Below, piece by piece: positions 6,728 through 13,369 of a DNA stretch of 13,369 nucleotides. How positions within the stretch are numbered: the first letter of the stretch is position 1; each line of letters begins with the position of its first letter. The stretch spans positions 1 through 13,369 of the forward strand of contig CAMWKA010000018.1 of the NCBI GenBank assembly GCA_947174725.1. The letters run 5' to 3'. The notes below the pieces were generated by a model. The model did not search any database. It was given only the letters and a program-made list of their open reading frames with translations, and was not told the origin of the DNA. Both the position numbers and the translations under genes were made by a program. The DNA is from an uncultured Lachnospiraceae bacterium (GTDB lineage Bacteria; Bacillota; Clostridia; Lachnospirales; Lachnospiraceae).

Positions 6728-7779
6728 TGTCTAAGCAAGCAAAATCTGTAGATATTAAAACGTCTGACGCTAAAGTGTCTGACGCTAAAACATCTAACGC
6801 TAAACCGTCCGATACAAAAGTGTCCGACGCTAAAACATCTGACGCTAAACCGTCCGATACAAAAGTGTCCGACGCTAAAAAGTCTGACGGGGGGGTGTCT
6901 GCACCCGCTAAGATCAAGTTTAAGCGGCGCAGGCGTGAGAAGCAGTTAAACCGTTCCATGGCGGGTAATACATTATTATTTGCGTTGATGATCTTCTGCG
7001 GAGTATTTATGGCTCTGCCGTTGGTCATGATCATCAACAACTGCCTGAAACCGTTGGATGAGTTGTTCCAGTATCCGCCAAAGCTTTTTGTGAGAAATCC
7101 GACGCTGGAGAATTTTACGGACCTGTTTGTTTTGATGAATGATACATGGGTACCGTTTTCCAGATATATTTTAAATACGATCATTATTACAGCGGGCGGT
7201 ATGGTAGGGCATGTTATATGCGCCTCTTTAGCAGCCTACCCGCTGGCAAAGCATAAATTCCCCGGAAAAGATCTCCTCTTTTCCATGGTAGTGCTTTCCA
7301 TGATGTTTTCCTGGACGGTTACACAGATTCCCCAATATATGATCATTTCCTGGCTGGGTATCAATAATACTTATCTGGCGTTGATCCTGCCGGCATGGAG
7401 CTTTGGTATGGGTCTTTACCTGATGAAACAGTTTATGGAGCAGCTGCCGGATTCCCTGATGGAGTCGGCAAGGCTGGATGGTGCGAATGAGCTTACCATC
7501 TTCTGGAAGATCGTGATGCCGAATGTAAAACCGGCATGGCTTACACTGGCTATCTTCCAGTTTCAGCAGATGTGGTCCAATACAGGCGCGTTATTCCTGC
7601 GGGATGAGCAGTTAAAACCGCTGCAGTTTTCTTTGCAGCAGATCACCGCAGGCGGTACGGCACGTGCCGGAGCGGCAGCAGCAGTTACTTTTTTGATCGC
7701 AGCAGTACCGATCATATTTTTCCTGATCTGTCAGAGAAATGTGTTAGAGACGATGACGACTTCTGGTATGAAAGACTAA
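6727..7779 (+). CDS. ABC sugar importer permease, MalG type, with a pentapeptide-repeat cytoplasmic tail
   Basis: A 350-residue partner of the preceding permease. It overlaps that gene by one base (TAATG) and has AAGGAGG at 6709-6715. Residues 12-56 are tandem pentapeptides of the form (T/V/P)SD(A/T)K, followed by a strongly basic stretch KRRRREK near 66-72. The first membrane helix begins at about residue 83, and the usual MalG features follow: LKPLDELFQYP, NTIIITAGG, AAYPLAKHKFPG, and the ATPase-contact loop ESARLDGANE beginning at residue 246, then IVMPNVKP. About six helices are visible. MalG-type subunits normally run about 270-300 residues, and the extra length here is the repeat tail. 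A run of seven G at 6889-6895 lies at the end of the repeats within the reading frame. The core permease assignment is secure. The function of the tail is unknown. Confidence 0.92.
   Translation: MSKQAKSVDIKTSDAKVSDAKTSNAKPSDTKVSDAKTSDAKPSDTKVSDAKKSDGGVSAPAKIKFKRRRREKQLNRSMAGNTLLFALMIFCGVFMALPLVMIINNCLKPLDELFQYPPKLFVRNPTLENFTDLFVLMNDTWVPFSRYILNTIIITAGGMVGHVICASLAAYPLAKHKFPGKDLLFSMVVLSMMFSWTVTQIPQYMIISWLGINNTYLALILPAWSFGMGLYLMKQFMEQLPDSLMESARLDGANELTIFWKIVMPNVKPAWLTLAIFQFQQMWSNTGALFLRDEQLKPLQFSLQQITAGGTARAGAAAAVTFLIAAVPIIFFLICQRNVLETMTTSGMKD
6760..6894 (+). repeat. Tandem 15-bp coding repeat with a 45-bp higher-order duplication
   Basis: Nine consecutive 15-bp units (the last degenerate) encode TSDAK, VSDAK, TSNAK, PSDTK, VSDAK, TSDAK, PSDTK, VSDAK and KSDGG. 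The three units at 6805-6849 are repeated at 6850-6894, and the first 31 bp of these two blocks are identical (6805-6835 and 6850-6880). This points to a recent tandem duplication. All units are multiples of three bases, so changes in copy number would lengthen or shorten the tail without breaking the frame. Confidence 0.9.
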
Positions 7780-7785
7780 GTTAGG

Positions 7786-7792
7786 AAAGGAG
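7786..7792 (+). promoter_or_regulatory. Ribosome binding site that fixes the NHL protein start at 7800
   Basis: AAAGGAG at 7786-7792 leaves 1 nt before the ATG at 7794 and 7 nt before the ATG at 7800. The second ATG is therefore the likely start and gives a cleaner signal peptide (MKIKAWK). Confidence 0.7.
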
Positions 7793-7799
7793 TATGGCT

Positions 7800-9302
7800 A
7801 TGAAGATAAAAGCATGGAAATCTGTACTTGCCGGAACACTGGCGGCTTTGGTGCTCAGTCTCTCATTCACGGGGAGCGTTTCGGCAGAAGATCTTCCGTA
7901 CAATCCATATGCATATGATTACTGGGAAGATGTTGTACATACACCTGCAGCTTATGAACCCGCAGGTATGATCAGGGGCGGAGATTTGCTTTATAATGGG
8001 GAATCCATAGGAGCATTTATCAATCCGCAGGATCTTTGTAAATCCGAAGATGGCAATATCTATGTAGCGGACACAGGTAATCAGAGAATCGTTGTATTGA
8101 ACCAGAATATGACAGAAGTCATAAATATTTATACAACCTTTGACAACAACGGTGCAGAAGACTCCTTTAATATGCCTACCGGTGTCTGTGTCTCATCAAA
8201 GAACTGGCTGTATATTGCGGATTCCATGAACCGTCGCGTTGTCATTCTGGATATTGCAACCGGCGAGCTGATGGGGATCGTGGAAAATCCGCAGTCTGAT
8301 ATTCTGGAGGCGGGATACGTGTTTACACCGTTGAAAGTATCTGTGGATTATGCAGACCGTGTTTATTGTATTGCGCAGAATATGTTTGAAGGCATCATGG
8401 TATTTGAAGCCAACGGTGAATTTACAGGATTTTTCGGAACGATAGAAGTACAGATATCGCTTTGGGAGAAGTTTTGGAGAAGGCTTGCGACGAAGGAGGA
8501 ACGTTCCAAATCACAGCTTTTTATCCCGACAGAGTTTACTGGCATCGATGTAGATAGTGATGGTTTTGTCTATGCGACGAATATTGATTTAGAGGGACTA
8601 CAGGCGGTACGTCGGCTGAATCCCAGAGGTGAGGACGTCATCAAGCAGGGTGAGAATGAGAACGTTGGCGGCGATCTTTGGATCGAAGGTTCTACGGATT
8701 ATGCCGGACCTTCTCAGATCACGGATGTTGTTTACCGGGATAAAGGAATCTTCTCACTGCTTGACCGTAAGCGGGGCAGGATATTTACCTACGATCATGA
8801 GGGCAACCTTTTATACATTTTTGGCGGACTTGGAACGCAGATAGGTACCTTTATGGCGCCGGCAGCAATCGAGTCTGTGGGGAATCAGATCGTTGTTCTG
8901 GATTCCAACAGGGCGGCTATCTTCTGCTTTAATGAAACGGAATACGGCAGGCTGATCAATGAGGCAGTCAGACTCCGTTATGATGGTGATGAAACCCAGG
9001 CGGTAGAAATGTGGAGACAGGTATTGATTCTGAATGAGAATTTTGAGCTTGCCAATTCCGGTATCGGTAAGGCGTATCTGACAGCAAAGGACAATGAAAC
9101 TGCGATGTATTATCTCAGGCTGGGCATGAACCGGGAATATTATTCGATTGCCTTTAAGAGATACCGCAATGATATCTTGAAAGCGAACCTGAACTATATT
9201 TTGACCGGTATGATGGTGATCATTATCGGATATCTGGTAGGATCTAAGATTGTTAAAAAGAAAAAGGGAATCCAGAAAGAGGAGGATATACTGAATGGAT
9301 AA
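7800..9302 (+). CDS. Secreted NHL-repeat beta-propeller protein with a C-terminal membrane anchor
   Basis: A 500-residue exported protein. The signal peptide starts MKIKAWK and probably ends at SVSA before residue 30. Residues about 70-365 contain NHL-type propeller repeats, clearest at QDLCKSEDGNIYVADTGNQR and at LYIADSMNRRVVILD, with later blades less regular. A basic, tryptophan-rich insertion (SLWEKFWRRLATKEE) interrupts the propeller at about 220-234. Residues about 380-450 look like a TPR-type helical segment (AVEMWRQVL, LANSGIGKAYL, TAMYYLRLGM). A membrane helix at about 466-487 is followed by the basic tail KKKK, so the propeller should face outward. NHL propellers usually bind proteins or ligands, and no enzyme active site is evident. 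It follows the MalG-type gene by 20 bp and overlaps the Yip1 gene by 8 bp. A role as a scaffold or glycan-binding partner of the importer is inference. Confidence 0.85.
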   Translation: MKIKAWKSVLAGTLAALVLSLSFTGSVSAEDLPYNPYAYDYWEDVVHTPAAYEPAGMIRGGDLLYNGESIGAFINPQDLCKSEDGNIYVADTGNQRIVVLNQNMTEVINIYTTFDNNGAEDSFNMPTGVCVSSKNWLYIADSMNRRVVILDIATGELMGIVENPQSDILEAGYVFTPLKVSVDYADRVYCIAQNMFEGIMVFEANGEFTGFFGTIEVQISLWEKFWRRLATKEERSKSQLFIPTEFTGIDVDSDGFVYATNIDLEGLQAVRRLNPRGEDVIKQGENENVGGDLWIEGSTDYAGPSQITDVVYRDKGIFSLLDRKRGRIFTYDHEGNLLYIFGGLGTQIGTFMAPAAIESVGNQIVVLDSNRAAIFCFNETEYGRLINEAVRLRYDGDETQAVEMWRQVLILNENFELANSGIGKAYLTAKDNETAMYYLRLGMNREYYSIAFKRYRNDILKANLNYILTGMMVIIIGYLVGSKIVKKKKGIQKEEDILNG

Positions 9303-9960
9303 AAATATTTCCGAAGAAAACAGTTTTATAAAGAAGTATTTCTCCTCGGAGAAATGGAAGTATCTCTGGTATACGCTTTCGCATCCGATGGACGGATTTT
9401 ATTGGATCCGCCGTAAAGATAAGGGCAGCGTTCCGATAGCGATTTTACTGGTGGTTTGTTTCTCTTTTTGTTTTTCATTAAACAGATATCTTGCCAGTTT
9501 TGTCGTTAATGATATCAATCCGAGATCTGTCAATTCCTTGTCGGAGCTGGGCGGCGTATTGCTCTTATATGTGCTGCTCTGTGTGGGAAACTGGTCGATC
9601 ACCTGCCTGATGAACGGGGAAGGAAGGATGAAGGATATTTCCATCGCGGTAGGATATGCAACGCTGCCGTTGATCCTGACGTTCATTCCGGCAACGATCA
9701 TCAGCCGCGCGATTGCAGCAGATGAAGAATCGTTTTACTATATGATCCTTGCGGTGGGCATTGCTTACGCAGTGATTTTACTTCTGATTGGTATTATGCA
9801 GGTGCATAATTATACCTTAGGCAAGACGCTGATTACACTGTTTTTAACTTTGATCGCCGTATTTATTATTATTTTCCTGATGCTTCTGCTGCTGAATCTG
9901 ATCAGTCAGGTATATACATTCTTCTACAGTATTTACACGGAGCTGATTTTCAGGGCGTAG
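9295..9960 (+). CDS. Yip1-domain family integral membrane protein
   Basis: A 221-residue membrane protein. A charged cytoplasmic start of about 45 residues includes the family-like segment TLSHPMDGFYWIRR. About five hydrophobic segments follow, at roughly 47-65, 83-105, 118-140, 148-168 and 175-210. The spacing and the ATLPLILTFIPA stretch fit the bacterial Yip1 family (Pfam Yip1). Bacterial members have no settled function. The gene begins inside the end of the NHL gene, with an 8-bp overlap and AGAGGAGG ending at 9285, 9 nt before the ATG. This implies translational coupling and a shared job. It could be a membrane partner for the NHL protein or the following DUF5696 protein (inference). 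Confidence 0.8.
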   Translation: MDKNISEENSFIKKYFSSEKWKYLWYTLSHPMDGFYWIRRKDKGSVPIAILLVVCFSFCFSLNRYLASFVVNDINPRSVNSLSELGGVLLLYVLLCVGNWSITCLMNGEGRMKDISIAVGYATLPLILTFIPATIISRAIAADEESFYYMILAVGIAYAVILLLIGIMQVHNYTLGKTLITLFLTLIAVFIIIFLMLLLLNLISQVYTFFYSIYTELIFRA

Positions 9961-10016
9961 CCGAAGAACCGGGAATAAGCGGGATTTAAGATCTATATGG
10001 GATAAAGGAGAAGCAT

Positions 10017-12695
10017 ATGAAATTGCCAAATCCATTTGCTAAAAAAAGCCATATTACGGAAGAAGAGGACATTTATAAGGATAGATACGTCGAGGTTCCC
10101 AAGAAACAGAAAAAAAAGCTGGGAAAACCCGGCAAAATTCTTCTTGGAGTTCTGGGGATCGTTTTGGTCTGCGTATTGATCTGGCTGGTATATTATATTG
10201 TGCATTACCATAATTACAATGCGTACCGACAGTATCTTACGAGCTATGACTATGAGGAGGGAACCAGCTTTGTGCCGATCAGTGAGACTGCTCCTGATGT
10301 AGAGGGTATGGTTCTGGCAGCTGAAAACGAGTATCTGAAACTCTATACGAATGTTGAAACGGCTGAGATCGCGGTAGTGGATAAGCGGAGCGGTGTGATC
10401 ACTTATTCTAATCCGGTTGATCTGGAAGATGATGCGATCGCTAACGAAACAAATAAGAATTATCTGAGATCCCAGTTTATACTGGATTATTATAACAGCG
10501 CGAAATCGCCGGGAAGTTTTGATTCTTATTCAGCGTCTGTTGATCTTGGGCAGGTAACTGTCAAGGCGATAGAGAATGGTATCCGTTACACTTATAAAGT
10601 CGGGACGGCAGCAAATGCGACAGGAATTGTTCCTAAGTATATACGGCCAAAGGTTCTGGAGGACGTGATCGATGCTCTGCCGGAAGAGGAGCAGGAGACT
10701 TGTGCAGGCTATTTCAGGGAGAGTACGACAGTAGCGGGATATATGGAACTGAAATCGTCTGTGGCGAGCTCTACCGCGATACTTGCCATCATTAATGATA
10801 TGTTTGAACGCGCCGGATTTACCAGTGAGGATTATGTAGAGGAGCTTACCCAGGCGGGAATGGAGGAGCTGCTTTCTCCAAACTTTACCATTGAGATTGA
10901 GTACCGTTTAAACGGTGACGGGTTGGATGTATCTGTTCCGGTATGTTCCATCATGGAAGGCGGTGGCGCAAAGATCTACCGTATCCAGTTATTGAAATTT
11001 ATGGGCGCGGCAGGCACTGATGAACAGGGATACATGGTTGTACCCAATGGTTCCGGTTCCATCATTAACTTTAATAACGGAAAGACCAATGTGGCTGATT
11101 ACTCTCAGTATATTTACGGTATGGATCCTTTGTCACAGGAATATACCATCTTGGAGAATACCGAAAAGGCAAGACTTCCGCTGTTTGGTATTTCAAAGGA
11201 AAACAGTGATCTTCTGGTGACGATAGAGGATGGAGCTTCGATGGCGTTTATCACAGCTTCCGTCTCAGGAAAGGTCAACAGTTATAATTACGCGTATCCA
11301 TCCTTTGTACTCCGTGGATTTGATACTTTATCCATGTTTGGTACCACAGGACAGTCTGCAGAACTTCCGGTATTGGAGAAGGACTGCTATGATGTAAACA
11401 TGACGGCAAGATATACCTTTTTGGATGAGGACCACACAGGTTATTGCGGCATGGCCAATTATTATAGAGAACGATTGATAGCAGAAGGCGTCTTGACAGA
11501 GACTGTCAGTGACACGGAGCTTCCGTTCTACTATGATGTGATAGGCGGCGTAAAACTGACATCCCATGTTCTGGGTGTGCAGTATTTGAGCGTATTCCCG
11601 ATGACCACATTTGAGGAAGCAGAGGCTATTTCCAATGATCTTGCAGCCAATGGAGTGGCGAATCAGGTCATGAATTTCCAAGGATGGTTTAATGGTGGTT
11701 ATTATCATGATGTTCCGGACCGAATCCGCGTTACGCTGAAACTTGGCGGCAGATCGGGCTTAGAAAGTCTAAGCAGTACGGTTGCGGCTAATGGCGGAAC
11801 TTTTTATGGAGATGTGGCGTTCCAGAAGGCGACTTTTATCAGCAGACGGTATCAGTATATGCTGGAGTCTTCCAGATATTATGGCGCCGGTTATGTGGCG
11901 AACTTTGGACAGATCAATCCGTCAACTTTGCGGCAGACTTCCGGTTTAGGATATCGGGAGACAAAATATGATCTTGTTTCTCCCAAGTTCCTGCCCAGAT
12001 ATGTGGCTGAATTTACGGAGAGAATCGTTAATTACGATATTACGGGAATCTCCCTGCGGGATCTGGGCGATACCCTGCATTCCGACAGAAGAAGAACAAA
12101 TGTGATCAACCGTGAAGAAGCGCTTGACGTAGTTCTGGGACAGTTTGATGCTCTTGAAGCCGTAGGCAAGGATATTATGGTGAACGGCGGCAACGCCTAT
12201 GCGTTTGCCTATGCGGATGATATCATCAATGCCCCGGTCAGAGATAACGACTATTTTATCATTGATCAGGATATTCCGTTCTATGAAATGGTGATCCATG
12301 GTTATATCAATTACTGCGGAACGCAGATCAATAATGTAAGTACGGACGATAAGCAGGAAGACCTTCTGGAACTGATCGAATACGGAGCTGCGCCACATTA
12401 TATCTTTACCTGGGAAAACGCAACGGAGATGAAGTACAGCGGTCTGAATATGTACTATGCAACGACTTACGCAAATTGGAGCGCGGAAGCCGTTGAGACC
12501 TACCGAATGTTAAGCGAGGCATTAAATCCTGTTATGGGGGCGGAGATGGTTTCCCATGAGGCGTTGGAAAACGGGTTGAGAAAAGTCACCTATAGCAACG
12601 GTGTCTGCATCTATGTCAATTATACAGAGAAAGATATTACACAGGACGGTATCGTAGTGCCGGCAAGAGATTATGAGATAGGAGGTGTGAATTAA
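10017..12695 (+). CDS. Membrane-anchored DUF5696 protein, possible TIM-barrel glycoside hydrolase
   Basis: An 892-residue type II membrane protein: a basic cytoplasmic start, one membrane helix at about 41-63, then a large outer domain. I recognise it as DUF5696. Residues about 75-500 are beta-rich, with a helical insertion near 205-285 that resembles the N-terminal sandwich of large glycosidases. From about 520 the pattern turns to alternating strands and helices, as in a (beta/alpha)8 barrel: NFQGWFNGG (553-561), YGDVAFQ, ISLRDLGDTLHSD (with Asp682, Asp685 and Asp690), VNGGNAYAFAYADD (from 722) and IDQDIPFYEMVIHGY (Asp750, Asp752, Glu757). Conserved-looking acidic residues at strand ends are candidates for catalysis. 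The C-terminal part (SNGVCIYVNY) looks like a beta domain. No activity is established to my knowledge. AAAGGAG lies 6 nt before the start. The gap from the Yip1 gene is 56 bp, and the end overlaps the next permease start by one base. Confidence 0.8.
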   Translation: MKLPNPFAKKSHITEEEDIYKDRYVEVPKKQKKKLGKPGKILLGVLGIVLVCVLIWLVYYIVHYHNYNAYRQYLTSYDYEEGTSFVPISETAPDVEGMVLAAENEYLKLYTNVETAEIAVVDKRSGVITYSNPVDLEDDAIANETNKNYLRSQFILDYYNSAKSPGSFDSYSASVDLGQVTVKAIENGIRYTYKVGTAANATGIVPKYIRPKVLEDVIDALPEEEQETCAGYFRESTTVAGYMELKSSVASSTAILAIINDMFERAGFTSEDYVEELTQAGMEELLSPNFTIEIEYRLNGDGLDVSVPVCSIMEGGGAKIYRIQLLKFMGAAGTDEQGYMVVPNGSGSIINFNNGKTNVADYSQYIYGMDPLSQEYTILENTEKARLPLFGISKENSDLLVTIEDGASMAFITASVSGKVNSYNYAYPSFVLRGFDTLSMFGTTGQSAELPVLEKDCYDVNMTARYTFLDEDHTGYCGMANYYRERLIAEGVLTETVSDTELPFYYDVIGGVKLTSHVLGVQYLSVFPMTTFEEAEAISNDLAANGVANQVMNFQGWFNGGYYHDVPDRIRVTLKLGGRSGLESLSSTVAANGGTFYGDVAFQKATFISRRYQYMLESSRYYGAGYVANFGQINPSTLRQTSGLGYRETKYDLVSPKFLPRYVAEFTERIVNYDITGISLRDLGDTLHSDRRRTNVINREEALDVVLGQFDALEAVGKDIMVNGGNAYAFAYADDIINAPVRDNDYFIIDQDIPFYEMVIHGYINYCGTQINNVSTDDKQEDLLELIEYGAAPHYIFTWENATEMKYSGLNMYYATTYANWSAEAVETYRMLSEALNPVMGAEMVSHEALENGLRKVTYSNGVCIYVNYTEKDITQDGIVVPARDYEIGGVN

Positions 12696-13369
12696 TGGCT
12701 AAGAAACAACTATCTCAGGAACATAATGATACAGAAGTAAAGAAAGAAGCTGCAACGCTGGAAAAAGAGCAGGAAACAGTCACAGAAGCAGCGCCTAAGG
12801 CAGACGGCGGATCCGCTAAGAAGAAAAGAACGATGGGTCTGACTGCAAGAAGGACGATGAATGGTTATCTTTTTATTCTGCCATGGCTGGTGGGCTTTAT
12901 CGTGTTTTACCTGAGAAGCCTGATCCTGACGATACAGTTCTCTTTATCGGACCTTTCGGTAGGCGCTGTAGGAGGATATACCCTGGAGTGGAAGGGGCTG
13001 GAAAACTTTATCTATGCTTTCCGGGTGCATGCGGAATTTAAGCAGATCCTGACGACTTCCATCGCCGATATGCTGATTGATGTTCCGCTGATTACGTTCT
13101 TTAGTTTATTTATTGCGCTTTTGCTAAACAAGAAATTTCCGGGCAGAACATTGGTGCGTGCCATCTTTTTCCTGCCGGTAATCCTGAATGCGGATGCGAT
13201 AACGGCGGCAATGGATCTGGCAAGGCAGATGATGGCGGGCGGTTTATCTTCCACCAGTGCGGAAGTTGCAGAGTCAGCCTCCGGTGTCAGTGTAGATAAA
13301 TATATTATCCTTATCAGTAATCTTGCCCTGCCGGGTGTCGTCTTAGAATATATTGTGGAGGCAGTAAAT
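12695..13369 (+). CDS. Second MalF-type ABC sugar permease (partial, cut by window end)
   Basis: The first 225 codons are present and the frame is still open at the window edge. Translation begins MAKKQLSQEH and runs through a Lys/Glu-rich tail of about 55 residues. GYLFILPWLVGFIVFY is the first membrane helix and FSLSDLS the typical MalF-type loop. More helices follow, including TLVRAIFFLPVILN at about 150-163. A polar outer loop rich in Ser and Ala lies near 175-200. The EAA loop would lie beyond the window. GGAGGTG at 12681-12687 stands 7 nt before the ATG, which shares one base with the DUF5696 stop (TAATG). This is the third permease gene in the locus and the second of MalF type, so a second importer probably continues downstream with its own MalG-type subunit and perhaps a binding protein (inference). 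Confidence 0.88.
   Translation, partial: MAKKQLSQEHNDTEVKKEAATLEKEQETVTEAAPKADGGSAKKKRTMGLTARRTMNGYLFILPWLVGFIVFYLRSLILTIQFSLSDLSVGAVGGYTLEWKGLENFIYAFRVHAEFKQILTTSIADMLIDVPLITFFSLFIALLLNKKFPGRTLVRAIFFLPVILNADAITAAMDLARQMMAGGLSSTSAEVAESASGVSVDKYIILISNLALPGVVLEYIVEAVN

Noticed and set aside
6760..6894. Possible CRISPR-like array
   Set aside because: Units are 15 bp, directly abutting with no spacers, and encode regular in-frame pentapeptides.
6570..7184. Minus-strand open frame of about 204 codons opposite the permease junction
   Set aside because: It spans two well-supported permease genes, and its repetitive composition is just the complement of the pentapeptide repeat. No ribosome site was evident.
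7794..7799. ATG two codons upstream for the NHL protein
   Set aside because: Only 1 nt separates it from AAAGGAG; the ATG at 7800 has 7 nt spacing.
11946..12398. Minus-strand open frame of 150 codons opposite the DUF5696 gene
   Set aside because: It lies wholly within a strongly supported gene and has no recognisable motif.

Overview
The window looks like a polysaccharide-uptake locus from a low-to-moderate G+C Gram-positive bacterium, most likely a Clostridia/Lachnospiraceae-type anaerobe. The reasons are strong AAAGGAGG-type ribosome binding sites, a Gram-positive lipobox, a DUF624/YesL-type protein, and MalF/MalG-type sugar permeases with no ATPase gene beside them. All genes lie on the + strand. 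The organism call rests on gene content and style, not on any marker gene.

Layout. Bases 1-77 are the 3' end of an unidentified gene. Bases 78-240 are a regulatory region with an imperfect direct repeat, a possible promoter and an AT-rich inverted repeat. Then come a surface lipoprotein with a CBM35-like module and a GH26 catalytic domain (241-1773), a weak terminator candidate, and a DUF624/YesL-like membrane protein (1892-2578). An 88-bp gap with a hairpin and a possible promoter follows. Next is a tight run: a very long solute-binding protein with CBM-like modules (2667-5684), a MalF-type permease (5696-6727), a MalG-type permease with a pentapeptide-repeat tail (6727-7779), an NHL-propeller protein anchored by a C-terminal membrane helix (7800-9302), a Yip1-domain membrane protein (9295-9960), a membrane-anchored DUF5696 protein resembling a TIM-barrel glycosidase (10017-12695), and the first 225 codons of another MalF-type permease (12695-13369, cut by the window end). 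Gaps in this run are 56 bp or less and three junctions overlap, so it reads as one operon. I saw no RNA genes, mobile elements or CRISPR arrays.

How the genes may work together (inference). The GH26 enzyme would cut a beta-mannan-like polymer at the cell surface. The modular binding protein would capture the products and pass them to the first permease pair. A second importer begins at the window end. Between the two importers sit three membrane or surface proteins of poorly known function (NHL propeller, Yip1, DUF5696), which could form a surface complex that holds, trims or hands over the glycan. Energy would come from a shared MsmX-type ATPase encoded elsewhere. The most interesting points are this trio, the non-lipoprotein binding protein with its extra modules, and the repeat-bearing permease tail with an adjacent G7 tract.
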